From Fonsecaea monophora (taxonomy: Eukaryota > Ascomycota > Eurotiomycetes > Chaetothyriales > Herpotrichiellaceae), in NCBI RefSeq assembly GCF_001642475.1, contig NW_019173952.1, forward strand, positions 124,001-188,000: 64,000 bases of DNA. The letters are read 5' to 3'. The notes under the pieces were generated by a model. The model was given only the letters and a program-made list of their open reading frames with translations. It made no database searches and was not told where the DNA came from. This document shows positions 24,201 through 34,952 of this stretch, in pieces. Position 1 is the stretch's first letter, and every line of letters starts with the position of its first letter. A program made the translations under genes and the position numbers.

Positions 24201-24365
24201 GCCAAAAGTAGAGCTGCCGAAGATCTGAGAGGGCGGAGGCGCAATAGGAGTGGTGCTAGCCAGTTGAGGAGGGTTGGAGGACAAAAAATTCGTCCCTCGA
24301 GTAGCGGGTGTTCTGCCCGGTGTAGAATTGGTGCTGGACGAATAGTCCACCGAGAATTTGTTCAT
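21216..24365 (-). CDS. NUP85: Nuclear pore protein Nup85
   Basis: Single-exon protein of 1049 residues. The first about 190 residues are low-complexity, Ser/Thr/Pro-rich with an acidic patch (EEDEDQDMDEDDYQED). The rest is an extended alpha-helical scaffold with features of the Nup85 family, including an LFWDAVQSLTLRGKLQQVMQ stretch that resembles the conserved Nup85 helix and an EYVYSLIKEWQRFAEPDRPS segment. Nup85 is a core member of the Y-shaped outer-ring complex (Nup84/Nup107-160), pairing with Seh1 in other fungi. It has few strict sequence signatures, so the call rests on the overall helical pattern plus these local motifs. A divergent 690-bp spacer separates it from the alcohol dehydrogenase. 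Confidence 0.75.
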   Translation of the reverse strand: MNKFSVDYSSSTNSTPGRTPATRGTNFLSSNPPQLASTTPIAPPPSQIFGSSTFGTGVSKLQLSKPTRSPPQQSSSFKNPPRPKNGAQQVFSRARVAGDYNGEEDEDQDMDEDDYQEDSSQFQQSRGFRSVDQRQPVSLMKFSTMSTRDSRVSAPRKSFRNSTRISALPHKGNDTVVLNLARDMGTRARPASITEPDEVILETEQILRELDEQSQYLKDRENIHQAIAEYVYSLIKEWQRFAEPDRPSLDSNDIGPQPTAPHFTKANYLASLLLVLRHPPPSPDNVAIPTPRVLLDWLDNYHVSYDQMHRAVASARPNCTSHELFWDAVQSLTLRGKLQQVMQLFADADFRYAASAMDDGADGAGYKGAQLQTVQSVIYRARVLLNSCPAIQSGDWNVAGPEWNVFRTAVEAALDNLSDEVSGRDEDESPFEAENFGLRKPETGLLGQVGQKSSSNLPWTVFQNLKILYSILLGSAEEIAAQSQDWLEAATSLTIWWDGAADTAAVAQWSFDVSRANNLTKQDEDFNPYLGRLRDAFLCVTDPNDKNSFQINAMSPVEVGLGCILQGSSQGALTILRTLSQCIASSVAEVGAKAGWLEEEPQARPTGLSEDDLMVLSYGAPKQGISKDDLLLSYAERLFEKAALHLPDGSSVEGWEVSISIVTRLDDREAMHTAVSNFVEQLQVTTQDRTEKLTNLCSDLGLQDEARKVSDRFGDYLVDNTEEYGTALLCYARSHASHKIRQLIDVLVSYSLVQSRAYPPEKEMDDGLRSLVGNPKTALVDIAEVDPEAAEMLQFYLVGYACLRRFYNLRDDESGDGRTTNSRPLARRRAAARALVAAINSAADSIYGGLYDPERQSAIQVDGLLTLLGEATALLSHRQDIIASSYPAKTGNSWEKKRIFTTEQIYALLAAIEDLSTVSERVYGATEECLAAAIREYHGSRPPSPRTVLKKSMSSGSGSGFSYSLMGSEMLGRSMTTDMTSASGSEVLVRGPKGQKAKGKEADVPKERRWDWRDQFSGEDVRGQDIVKALRTGLAEELSHAELDEGVSL

Positions 24366-25055
24366 GGTGACTTAGATAGGGATAGCATGGCCTGAGTAGT
24401 ATGGGAAGTTGTATGGAGCTCGGGGGCAGTTGGAATTAATTGTGTTTGGTAAGTTGATTGATCGCGTTGACTGACGCGCATGAGGCATGCATGAGCTGGT
24501 GCCAGACCAAGTACTCGCCAGGGAGGACTGCCAGCTTAGTCATCCAGCCTGGACAGACTGCGCCTCTGCAGCATTGGGTGAGTGCAATGCTTGCACCTCG
24601 ACCTTCTCGACATCGTTTATTCCTTAACGCCTTCGAAGCATCCCCTGTCACTTTTCCAGCTTCTGTATCCTTGTCTGGGTCCATCATATTTTGTTCTGCA
24701 CAGCTATCGCTCCGACTCACAGTCGTCGCATCTGAAGGGGTGTGGCACCGCACTCCACCCGCCCCAGACAAGCCGCCAATTCGATGAATACTTGACAGGT
24801 TGAAAGCTAGAAGAGCGCTAGAGGGACTATTCTACCTCGGTCAAGGCACAGAGCTACAGGTAGTATAAAAGATAAGAGCCCGTTGATGCAAAAGCCTGGC
24901 TGCCACCGGAACCTCAACTCCTTGTCCTGATCCTCATCCTCTCCAAATCGGAACACTCAATTCGTCTCCATTCCTCTGTTTGCATCCAACACCTTCTCTT
25001 CTCCCTCATCTCGTAACTACAAAAAGTACCCCTCAAGCTACTAACCGCCAACAAA
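24366..25055. promoter_or_regulatory. Divergent promoter, Nup85 / alcohol dehydrogenase
   Basis: 690-bp spacer between divergent genes. On the dehydrogenase side a TATAAAA box lies at 24864-24870, about 190 bp before the ATG, directly followed by a GATAAG word. The 5' leader (about 24905-25010) is strongly CT-rich, a common fungal core-promoter feature. The ATG context (CAACAAAATGG) is favourable. Confidence 0.6.
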
Positions 25056-26153
25056 ATGGCTCAGAATTACAAGTTTCAGGGCTGGATGGGCCTTGACAAG
25101 GACTCGGCAAAAGGCAACATGGTCTGGCAGAGTTACACCCCAAAGCCCTTTGAGGAAACTGATGTCGACATCAAAATCACCCATTCTGGCATATGCGGAT
25201 CGGACATACACACGCTTAGATCCGGCTGGGCTCCGACTCTCTATCCTGTCTGCGTGGGTCATGAAATTGTTGGAACCGCTGTGCGCGTCGGCTCAAAGGT
25301 AGAAAACGGAATCAAAGTGGGAGATCGCGTGGGAGTAGGCGCTCAAAGCCGTTCTTGTCTGCGCCCGGACTGCGATGAATGCACCCATGACAACGAAAAC
25401 TACTGCCAAATCAAGCAGACAGGGACATACAATTCAAAATGGCCCGATGGATCTAAATCTTACGGCGGGTACGGCGATTATTGGCGCGGCCACTCCCATT
25501 TTGTCTTCAAGATCCCCGATGCGTTACCCAGCGACGTCGCAGCACCAATGCTTTGTGGTGGTATCACTGCGTTCGCACCGTTAGCACAGCACGGCGCGGG
25601 CCCAGGAAAACGGGTGGGTATCATTGGATTGGGTGGACTGGGTCACTTTGGAGTCATGGGGGCGAAAGCATTGAACGTGGACAAGCTCGTCGTGGTTTCT
25701 CGCACTTCCTCGAAAAAGGCCGATGCATTCAAGATGGGCGCCGACACCTTCATCGCCACGAATGAAGACAAGGACTGGGCACGCACGCATCGCCGATCCC
25801 TGGACCTCATCATCTCGACCGTTTCAGATGCTCACATGCCTTTTGGTCAATATCTTCAACTTCTTCGCGTTGGGGGCACGTTCGTTCAAGTCGGCGCCCC
25901 TGAAGATGACATTCCTTCCATCAAGGCATTTACGCTCCTCGCTAGGAAGATTAACATCACGGGCTCCTCGATAGGTTCTCCAAAAGAGATTAGGGAGATG
26001 TTGGATTTGTTTGCCCGCAAAAAGGTGTGGACGTGGACCAACAACTACCCGTTGAAAGAGGCCAACCGAGCGATTGTGGATATGGAGGAGGGCAAGGCAC
26101 GGTACAGGATCGTGCTTGTGAATGAAGCACATGCCCATGAGAGTCGTCTATGA
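25056..26153 (+). CDS. Zinc alcohol dehydrogenase, ADH6/cinnamyl-alcohol type
   Basis: Intronless 365-residue medium-chain dehydrogenase, predicted to reduce aldehydes (aromatic or branched) to alcohols, most likely with NADPH, in the cytosol. Catalytic-zinc ligands are visible: Cys47 in GICGSD, His69-Glu70 in VGHEIVG, and a Cys in APMLCGG. Structural-zinc cysteines are Cys101, 106, 109 and 117; the first gap is two residues longer than in yeast Adh6. The cofactor-binding GLGGLGHFG motif starts the Rossmann fold. Length and order match the CAD/ADH6 group. A TATA box and CT-rich leader suggest a regulated, well-expressed gene. It converges on the next gene. Confidence 0.93.
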   Translation: MAQNYKFQGWMGLDKDSAKGNMVWQSYTPKPFEETDVDIKITHSGICGSDIHTLRSGWAPTLYPVCVGHEIVGTAVRVGSKVENGIKVGDRVGVGAQSRSCLRPDCDECTHDNENYCQIKQTGTYNSKWPDGSKSYGGYGDYWRGHSHFVFKIPDALPSDVAAPMLCGGITAFAPLAQHGAGPGKRVGIIGLGGLGHFGVMGAKALNVDKLVVVSRTSSKKADAFKMGADTFIATNEDKDWARTHRRSLDLIISTVSDAHMPFGQYLQLLRVGGTFVQVGAPEDDIPSIKAFTLLARKINITGSSIGSPKEIREMLDLFARKKVWTWTNNYPLKEANRAIVDMEEGKARYRIVLVNEAHAHESRL

Positions 26154-26465
26154 AGGTTTGATGTGACCAATCAGAGAACTAGATGAACTAGGACGGCGAT
26201 GGAAGCCATAACAGAGACGATGACCGGCTTTCAAATGAGCTGAATGAGCCTCATGAGAACATTATATTCTCGAGTCTGACTCGGCCGAACGATGGAGGTT
26301 AGATTTCAGACGTGCAGCGCGTGTCATGAGCCAAAAGGACCAGGAAAATGGAAGTGAAACTGTACAATGTGTCCTATGGCACCCTGGTTAATCGTTTCAG
26401 CACGAGAGCAGCTGCCTGGAACTGGCCATTGAGCCGGCTATAACTTATGTCTGTCAAAGTCGTCG
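26154..26465. other. Convergent 3' spacer
   Basis: Spacer of 312 bp between two converging genes; it holds only presumed 3' UTRs. Confidence 0.6.
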
Positions 26466-28368
26466 TTACTCGATACCCATCAACTCAGCCAGCTCCTCCG
26501 GACTCAGTGTGCTTCTCCTCCGTGATGCTTTTCTCGTCTTCGCGGCATTAGCTCCGTGTTTCCGTTTCCTGCTTGTGGTGCCATCGGCTGATTTCAGGTC
26601 TCGCTGAGTTTCCAGAGCTTCTGCCTCTACCGCGATAAGTTTTTCGTCTATAGATAGCACGGGCCCGGGCCGTTTGACCTGTATCGAGATTAGTACAACT
26701 CTTACAGGTTCAAGAGTGGATAGAGAGGGACAGTGTGCAGCTTACCTGACGTGGAATCCGAGATTCCAAATCAATCGCTCGTTTCCCTGGCTCGCGTCCA
26801 TAGTTCTCGTCGTCATCGTCCGAGTCTGACTTGCCACCTATCCCGCCGTCTAGACTGCCAATGCCGGAGTCTGCGCTCTCTCTCGACTTCGTCCACCTCT
26901 GCGAACCTGGCTTAGAAGAACGATTCAGATGGTTCAATTCAGTTGCCTGCAATGGTCGAATTGGCTTGCCCAAATTGCCGGCTTTGCGTGCAATGGAAGC
27001 TCGCCTTTTAGGCGATCGTTCGTGTGCTGGAGGGATGTCGAGGTCTGGCTCGACAACTGGTAGTTCTCTCTTGGTGGGGTCTCTTTTCACGACGTTGCTT
27101 CGCGTTGATGTAAGATGTCCAATGTTTTCCTGTTCGGAGTTTGCGGGAAATTCTCCGTGCTCGGGTTCTTGTTCCTCTTCTTCCAGCTTACTGTTCTCGT
27201 ATAATATCGACGACAGTTCATCGTCTGTCCCAAAGACAGGTTGACCGTTAGGTAGCATAGCGACACTCTTTCCGAACTCGAGCCTCGACAGATCGTCCCT
27301 GGACAGCCCTTCATTATTCTCCACCATTCGTCGCCGCCAAGTATCCATCATTGTTACCGCCTCCTTCCATCGGCTTGCCATCTTTTCCCAACCTCCTCTC
27401 AACTTGATGATTTCCTCGTCTCGAATTTCGACTTCCTCGATCGGGACAAAAGATGGATCTTTGAGGATCGACTGGCAGTGTCCTAGGATGGCAGTCATAT
27501 GTTCAGCTAGTTCGTTACAAGAAGTAAGATCTTCAGGTTGTGGCTGTTGCAGGGTCGATTTCGGATCGCTGTGGTAGTGGTCTGATATATCTGTCTCGTC
27601 TTCCGGGACTTCTTTATGCTCTGCACCAGCATCCGTATCTTCCAGCCCGCTGATATCTCGCAGAATCCGCATAGTATCCGTTATTATTCGTCTCAGAGAC
27701 ACGTTTTCTGTACTCGTCTCATTGACCAATTCAGTGAGGAATTGATTGGTTTCTTTCTCAAGGCTCCACTCGGAGCTGTTCACGTCCTGTCCATTGCGCA
27801 ATTCTCTACCCTGAACTTCTGGCTGCCAGTTGATTGTGTTGATCTTCATCCCGCTCGAGTCTTTCTTGCCGCGCTGCATTCCCGCCAAAAACACCTTGAG
27901 CTTGTCCAATTCGGCATCCCTCTTGCGGACGTCGCTCAGACACTTGGCCCGCACTTGATCCAGAGTAGATTTCAGCTTCAGCATCTGCTCCCTGAGTTCT
28001 TTTGCCTGGGTCTCGAGTTTGCGCACGTTGGCCTTCAGTGCTCGCTCCTGCGCCTCAGCTGCTGCTGCTGCTCGCGAGACGTCCGCATTCTTGGCTTGTA
28101 GCCTCTGAAGATCGAGAACATGTTGCGCTTCGTCCGCGCGGGCTTGCCGAATATGAATGGCAAGGTTCTCGCGGTTTTCAGCGTCCTGGTCACGTCGGAG
28201 GATCAAGTCGTGGACGAGATTGATGATCCGGGACATTGTAGGATTGGTACCAGAGCCATGACGATCGGGTTGGGCGAAGTCGATGGGTTTGCCGTTTGAA
28301 AGGAGACCACGCGCGAGTAAGAGATTGTTTAAGTATTGCGATGCCCTTTCTAGACTGGATGATTCCAT
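26466..28368 (-). CDS. Msd1/SSX2IP-like (ADIP domain) coiled-coil protein
   Basis: Predicted 611-residue protein from exons 28368..26746 and 26678..26466, with a 67-nt intron joining SRIPRQ to VKRPGP. The N-terminus (ASQYLNNLLLARGLLSNGKP, then IDFA) matches the start of the ADIP family, which includes human SSX2IP and fission-yeast Msd1. Those proteins anchor microtubules at centrosomes or spindle pole bodies. Long heptad-rich coiled coils run from about residue 60 to 190. The C-terminal half is acidic, then basic, with a nuclear-type Lys/Arg cluster (SRKRKHG) near the end. I placed the start at 28368 because the family motif follows at once; an in-frame ATG at 28428 would add 20 residues. 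It shares a short divergent promoter with the F-box gene. Confidence 0.72.
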
Positions 28369-28685
28369 TTTGCCAGAGTTTAGATGGGCGGAATGCCTGT
28401 CGCACTCTCTTGCAGCTCGTTTGCGCATGGCTCGAGCCAGGTTTTGTCAGATGAGGTTAGTGGTAAACACTGGATTCCCCGGATCTCGGGGCTAGGGTTT
28501 ATCCGAAGATCATGTGGAGCACATTTGGTCGCGATTGAACCCGACGCGTCGCGTGCCTCTGCTTCTCACGACCCTCACGCATATCAACCGACGAGCACAA
28601 TGAGGTATAGAAGACTTTCTGTTACCATCGGCTTTGTTTATTTGACACTCTTCTGAGGTACATATCCAGTTCCTTCTCTGCTCAT
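28369..28685. promoter_or_regulatory. Compact bidirectional promoter (Msd1-like / F-box)
   Basis: 317 bp separate the start codons of two divergent genes, so both must use overlapping control sequence. No TATA box or named element was recognised. Confidence 0.6.
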
Positions 28686-30436
28686 ATGAGTTCCGAACAA
28701 CCCAGCACACAAGTCAGGCGTCTGCTGGAGGATTGCCTCAGTGCTGCCCGAAAGCATGACTACACTCTCGCCCTGACCGCTGTGAATGATGCTCTCAGAG
28801 CCCGTGATAGTGACAAGACCGTGTCTCTCATAAATATCCTGGATCATCGAGTTGCGGTCTATCTCCGAATGGATCTTCCGGACCAGGCTCTAAAAGACGC
28901 GAAAGCCATGATCCGACTTGATCCAAAGGACGCACGAGGCTACATCCGGAGTGGAATCGCGGAACGCCGCAAGAACAATAAAACAGCCGCAATGAGATAT
29001 TTTGAATATGGCTTGAAGAAAGTACCCAAGTCAGATGCAAACCATGCATTGCTCGTCAAAGAAATTAAGGAAACAACTGAGCAGATCAGGCTCGAAGTCG
29101 TGCTCTCGCAAGCACAAGACCCCCTCAGCGTCCTCCCTCTTGAGGTTGTTGAAATCGTTCTTTCATTTCTCGACTACCGGTCGAATGTGCGTCTGCTCCG
29201 TGTCTCTAGGTCATGGAACAAGATTGTGAAGAGCTCGCGCCCACTGATCGAGACCCTGGCTTTCCCTAACTCTACAAAACAAATCACCCCGAGAGCGCTT
29301 GTTGCTGCCCTCGGCAGGTGCCAGACACTCAAGACGGTCAAATTGCCCCAACTTCCTGGCCCTACGGCGGACTACCTTCGTCGGGCGCTGACGCACAGCG
29401 AGCGCTATCCAACATTACAACATTTTGAATGGCGAAGTGCCGAGTGCTATCCAACGTGGCTCCCCATAAGCCAGTACGACTTGAGGGTAGTTATTGTCGA
29501 ATGCAGCAGGCCCGTGATCCCTATTGAATGGGTTCACGCCATTCTACGCGATTGCAAATCCCTAGATACCGCGAAATTCAAACATGTGTCTGGGCCGTCC
29601 CTTATCGATACACAACTGCGCAGTGATAGTCTTCGAGAGCTTGAACTCCATTCTGGTGGTTCGGCCTGCTTCGATTCTGTATGTGAAGAACCATGGAAAA
29701 TGTGACTGGCAATATTCGAGCTGACTGAGTCGTCCAGGATCGCATCTCTTTTGACTGCCCCCAGCTGAGGGTGCTCTCTTGTAAGGGTGTTCGCTGTGCC
29801 AGCCCACCTATTTTGGGACGTGTTCTAGATCTACGCCATATGACGAAACTTCAAAATATCTACCTTATCGACGCTCGTTTACACAGCATCGCCTTACCGA
29901 CATCACCGAGGCAAGTGCGGCTCGTCTCATGCTCCTTCCTCGTCCAATCCTCCGTGCCTGAGCTACCTTTGACCCCGTTAAACGAGCTCGAGGAACTCCA
30001 AGTGGATTGTGATATCTTCCCTCTGTTCCTCCTCCGGTCTATCCAAGAGACCTTACCAGGAAACCTACTGAAGTTATCGGTGACTGCCAACGACCAAAGT
30101 GCTGAGCACTTGACTAGAATAATGAGCATGCCGTGGTTTCAAAGTTTAAAGTCTCTTCGCATTATCAATCCCGACTTTATCAGCGTCCAGGGGTTTCCAT
30201 ATATCAAGAGCTGTCTGGCTCTAGAGGAACTTCGCCTCGAACAGGCTGGGAGCATTGGGGCATTTGTGTCGGATCTAATCAGAGAGGCAGCTCAACTTCG
30301 GAGAGTCACGCTACTTCACTGTCCTAATGTGGCCAGAGATATCATTCCATGGGCAAAGGAACGTGGTGTGGAGGTTGAGATACACCAGCGAGACATACCC
30401 GCAGCTGGTGGGCGCCGCGTTGTCGAGACTTATTGA
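28686..30436 (+). CDS. TPR / F-box / LRR protein, Pof3/Dia2-like
   Basis: Predicted 563-residue protein from exons 28686..29678 and 29738..30436 (59-nt intron). Residues about 8-130 form TPR-type helices (ALKDAKAMIRLDPKDARGYI is typical). An F-box follows at about 138-180 (DPLSVLPLEVVEIVLSFLDY and SRSWNKIV). The rest has leucine-rich repeats with LxxLxL spacing (LEELRLEQAGS, LRVLSCKG). TPR, F-box and LRR in this order is the layout of fission-yeast Pof3 and budding-yeast Dia2, SCF substrate receptors that work in replication-fork and genome stability control. The same complex membership is inferred, but the substrate is not visible. The length is ordinary for the group. Confidence 0.82.
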
Positions 30437-32177
30437 GCTGTTACACATCGGCTTTTCTGATAGGCTTCGTACGCGACGGGTGTCTCAGACAACACCGTGC
30501 CTACTGGGCACACCACAACCCGACTCTCTCGAGTCGACTCGTCTAGAACGATCAGAAATGGGTGTTCTCAGACATACAACCAAAGTTCCATGGTGGGACA
30601 TTGAAGGTCAACGCCAAATTTCAGAGGACATGATGCGCAGAGACCATGTCAGCTCCACAGCATGCACAGGGGACCAGCATCTGTTTGGAGCGGACGGCAT
30701 CGATGACCAACAGGCAAACCTTTCAGCACAGCAGACAGGGCCGGGTCACACCTCTCTGAAGGATGACTCGAGAGCATGCGGATGCTCGCTGCTGTTGTGG
30801 TCCCATGAGAACTGGCTGCGTTAAGGTCAACGTTGCACAAGAACAGGGTGGAGGGAGGAGAGTGTCATTCAGCGATGTGCATTCACACAAGACCCCCGGT
30901 TGAAGCATATCAAATCCAACTGCTTGCTTTCCCGAGTCGAAAATCTCTGGTCCTTTCTCTCCCCTATCCCATGTTTGCTTGACTGATTGACTGACTGATT
31001 GACTCTCTCCACCCTTATCTCTCAAAGACTCAATCGCCTCGGTCTTTTCGTTCGCGGTTTACCCGTAGAAATCGTCTTCCTCCACTCCTAGGTCCTGATC
31101 GTGACCAAGAGGACGCACAGCCTAGGGATCCTACTCGCTCCCATCGTGGACGGCAAAGAGCTTTAAACGTCCAAGTACATATGTAGACCTCGCATCGTTC
31201 GACAGATGAGATGAGATGATTGATGGACAGATGAATGGGTTTTGTTCCACTTTCTCTCACTGTGTTCGTTTCCCGCGCTCAACCGCTCAGAAAACATAGA
31301 GGAGGCATGCATGTCTATCTATCCAAAGTCAAGTCAAGGGCTCTTCTGAATGACTGAATATATTGCGTTTCATTAGTTTGCATGCGCTCGTGCTGTGGGC
31401 GCACAAACCACACACCTCTATACCCATACACATACGCCGTCTAGACCTGGCCATGCTGTTGTTTCTAGCCAGACGAATCTGCCCAAATCATCTTTCACTC
31501 CATCCGTCTATCTGCGCCTCACCCCAGCCTTGTATTGAAACCATATTACAAGTATAGCCCTTTTTTCTGGTTGCCCGTCCGACCTTTCCTTCTGCCACAC
31601 TGACCATCTCAGATGACCAAAAAACCCTAGATTTGACATAACCATCACGCAACGATCTGCTTGTCTTGCGACAAAATACATCTGTTCACTTTCCTAGTGT
31701 CCGGTCATTTCGCCTTGTTCGTCTTTTGAGCTTTGTACGGGATCTCAAAAAGCCGAGTTCAGACAACCAAAAGCCCGCAGCCAAGTTGAAAACCCCCTCC
31801 TATACAAGGTTTGCTAACTGACCATTCGTTGTCATCTTTGCCACGTCTCGCGCTCGGTTACCATCCGTGGACCATGGTCAGGAAAGCTCTCGAATCGCGT
31901 TTCTTCGTTGCTCTCCTCTGAGACTAATGCACAGCTAGTCTGCTGCTGGTGCCATGATGGTGATCCGGTCTCGTGTATCCTCGTCTCGTCTCCCTGCTCG
32001 ATTGGCGCCAACCAGGACTCAATCATTGGCACGCCAAGATCTTAGAAGTTGACGTCGCAGGCTTAGCCCTCTTCATAACGTCCGGGCGTTTGAGTTGTTG
32101 GCAATTGTCTGGAGAGTCGCAATCCCGACTCATCCATGTCGTCCAACCCATTGGAATTTCGAACGCAGCATGCCGAA
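30437..32177. other. Intergenic region between converging genes
   Basis: 1.74 kb between converging genes. It contains a TGAC/TGAT microsatellite (30980-31005), CT-rich runs and short frames without protein features. Long 3' UTRs could fill part of it. No gene is supported. Confidence 0.5.
30980..31005. repeat. TGACTGAT microsatellite
   Basis: Imperfect tandem TGACTGAT/TGAC units in the convergent spacer; simple repeat. Confidence 0.8.
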
Positions 32178-32999
32178 TCATAAGATATCCAAATCCTCAA
32201 ACTCTGCGACCAATCCATCAACTGACTCCCAGCTATGCCGTGGTTCGAACTCCATCGGTCTACTTGCATAGCATCCCACCCAGACCGTCGCCTTCTGATG
32301 TTCCAGCCCGCCACCAAAAAAGCCCATGATCTCGCGCATCTTCCTCCAACCGGACGCAACGTCTTCTGGATTGCGTTCGCGTTGGTATCGCGGATCGAGG
32401 TCAGGATAGGAGTAACGTGTCTGCTCAAGCGAGGCGATTTGATCCGGTAATTTGTACCAGATCCAGAGCGATTCCTCGACGCGCTCGAGTTTGATGCGGA
32501 GTGAGTGCGAGGCAAGTGAGTACAAACCATAAGGTGTCGGTGGCGAGTCCAAGCGTGCTGAAGAAGACCAGTCTGCGCCGCAAGGAGAAATCGCCACTAC
32601 GGAAGCGACATGGAGCTCTCCTTCTATCAACTCGAGGCCAGCTTTGGCCCATTTGCCCGTCGCCAAAGCTTCGTTTCCGGGTCTTTGATACCGTGATGGG
32701 CGACGAGCGGCAACTGTTGACGGTCCTGACGGATCAGGAAGCGAACCAGCGAAAATGACGATTCCGGCTTGGTCAAATTCCCTGGCGAAGTCAGCCGATA
32801 CGGTAACTTCCGCTAGGATGAAGGACTGGCGTAGGCGTTTGAGGATCATAGGCGCAGTCGTGTCATCGGAGGCTGAAGGCTTGCGCCAGATGCTTGTATT
32901 TGGCGGCGCCTTCAGTGAGAAGTACTCATGCAGGTCTTCGGGTTGTTCAAAATTGGCTGGTACATTGACGGCCACAAAGTCCTCACAGGCGAGCTCCAT
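32178..32999 (-). CDS. DUF1349 protein (concanavalin-A-like fold)
   Basis: Intronless 273-residue protein, probably cytosolic as no signal peptide is visible. Features of the DUF1349 family are an early EYFSLKAPPNTSIWRKPS segment, a central GIVIFAG strand (QAGIVIF) with KAGLELIEG after it, and a late GFFGGG-x-KATVWVGCYASR block. The family has a beta-jelly-roll like the C-terminus of some glycosidases; its function is not known. The start at 32999 (MELACEDF) is preferred over an in-frame ATG at 33107, because the extra 36 residues are Pro/Ser-rich and look like leader sequence. Confidence 0.75.
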   Translation of the reverse strand: MELACEDFVAVNVPANFEQPEDLHEYFSLKAPPNTSIWRKPSASDDTTAPMILKRLRQSFILAEVTVSADFAREFDQAGIVIFAGSLPDPSGPSTVAARRPSRYQRPGNEALATGKWAKAGLELIEGELHVASVVAISPCGADWSSSARLDSPPTPYGLYSLASHSLRIKLERVEESLWIWYKLPDQIASLEQTRYSYPDLDPRYQRERNPEDVASGWRKMREIMGFFGGGLEHQKATVWVGCYASRPMEFEPRHSWESVDGLVAEFEDLDIL

Positions 33000-34952
33000 T
33001 ATGTAGGACAAATTCGGAATTCGAGCGCGATTGCTGGGCGTGGGGATTGGAGGCTTTGCACTGCAAAGGCCCGTTCGTGGTTGGTAGTAAGAAAGATGAA
33101 ACGTCAACTGAATTGTGGTCTGTTATTCGAGTCGAGTCGCCGGCTCAGTGGTTGCACAGCAGAAAGCTATTCGCAGGCAGACGAAAAATGACGGCTTCGG
33201 GCAAAACGTGGTGTATCTGTCTGAAGGAGTGGATTTCACTGACAGCCACGAACCATCTCACGAGGAATGGCGAGTTGACAACGAGGTAAGGCACTGATAG
33301 TTGGTCTAAGCATTTTCAGAAATGTAGGAGCAACATGTCGTGTTTTAAATTCGAGCAGCTGACAAGGAGGGCAACAATAGAGATCCAGTGGCATCAGGAT
33401 GCGAGCATTTGTCTGTGAGAGGTCATTGCAAGGATATCGGTGGTGAGGGAGGGAACAGAGGTAAGAACGCTGGATGGATGTGGCCAAACTGCCAATATTG
33501 CTGGCGATGGAACTGCGTGTGCTAGGCTCAGCAGCTCTTGGACGAATCATGGGGCCCTCACGGATTTGACGGTCCAGTGGACCTGCAGAGGGGAGTATTG
33601 CCTCAGGGGAAAGCCACGAGCTGAAGAAAATACCTTGCTTGCATGTTAGATGGAGGTTAGCCATATGCCGATACGTCGCCACGCCCCGGCCGGAATCATC
33701 CTGGCCAGCCAATCAACAAGGGTATCACCATGTTCCAATATTAAGTGAACCGGGGAGTTGGGAACTCATGGATGCAACAAGGTTTCCGGGAACCACACAC
33801 CGCCGGCACAACAAGTGCGAAGCCGGAAGTGGAAGATCGATCATTAATCGCGGAGGCAAGGTGACTGCAGGTACGAGTTACTCTCCATCAAGGGAGTCTA
33901 GGTTGTGTTCTCATGACCGGGACCGACCTGTTCAGTCAGTGTCCACCAGTCAGCCAGCATCAGCAATAATTGGGGGCACCCTCCGAGGGCCCCAAAGGGG
34001 GTTTTGATAAGGCACGCGGCATGCATTGGGCCTTGCTCTAGTTGCCATCCCACAATAAAGTGCGTGCCACAACTGGGGCCTAATGCTCTTTAGTCTTTAG
34101 TATTGGTGACACGGCAGCTGACGGGGAGGGCCGTCTGAAGCGATGGGTTAGCGGCGCCGACTGGCAGCTTCGAGAAGGAAATGATGGCTTCAAATTGGCC
34201 AGGGGAATTTTCCGTCTGGGCACAAAAGCAAAGGGACATTTGGCATGTGTAGCGAGTGTTTGGTTACGGAGGAGATGGAGGATGCCGACTAGGAGGAGGA
34301 CGAGGAGGACAGAGATGGAGGTGGAGGTGAAGTTGATGATGAGGATAGTGATGATGGTGGGAGGATGGAAGGTTCCCTGGTGAAAAGGTTGGGTCAGTGG
34401 TGGGTGGTGGTGGATGGCGGATGAGATGACGCTGAGGATCCGAGCGCAGCGCAGTTTCAACCAGTCACTCAATTACCCAGTTTTGGCACGATTGGAGGCT
34501 GCGCTTGTCCCTCCCCTCGACCAGATGATCTCGTTTCTCCGCCACCACCACCACCATCGCATGACTTAAACTTGCACCTCCGCTGCCCTACAGCCAGTGT
34601 CGGCCTCATTCTCCTTCCTCGTTGAATTAGGCAATGTGATTAGAGGTGGTGTCCGGATAAATGCCTGAGAAAAGTTTGCTGCTCTCGTTTCATTTGCCGC
34701 AGTTGGTTGCAACGTGTCTCAGATTCCTGTCCAGCTGAAATTTAACCCAAGTGGCCTCCTCCCCCCTCCGTCGCTCTTTTCAGCTCAAGCATTGACGAAA
34801 GGACACTGTCCACGAGACCTTGGTCGATACATTCAGAGAGGGTCACGACTCGATGACTGAGCTTCCTGTATTGGAAGGCGGAAAATGGTACTCTTGTTCA
34901 CTGCGCTGCAGACAACTAGAGTATGCACATCGAGGAATCATAGATAATCTCT
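33000..34952. other. Intergenic region upstream of the DUF1349 gene
   Basis: 1.95 kb between two minus-strand genes. It should contain the DUF1349 promoter and the SRP72 3' end. A GAGGA-rich tract at about 34285-34370 creates an artificial open frame on each strand. No gene, tRNA or repeat family is supported. Confidence 0.45.

Noticed and set aside
30327..30824. 165-codon plus-strand frame after the F-box gene
   Set aside because: Starts inside the F-box gene's last exon in another frame and runs into the 3' UTR; no domain.
34080..34472. 130-codon minus-strand frame with a hydrophobic run
   Set aside because: The hydrophobic run is encoded by a low-complexity TCC/TCA-rich tract (GGA/GAT-rich on the plus strand), which creates such frames by composition; no family match.
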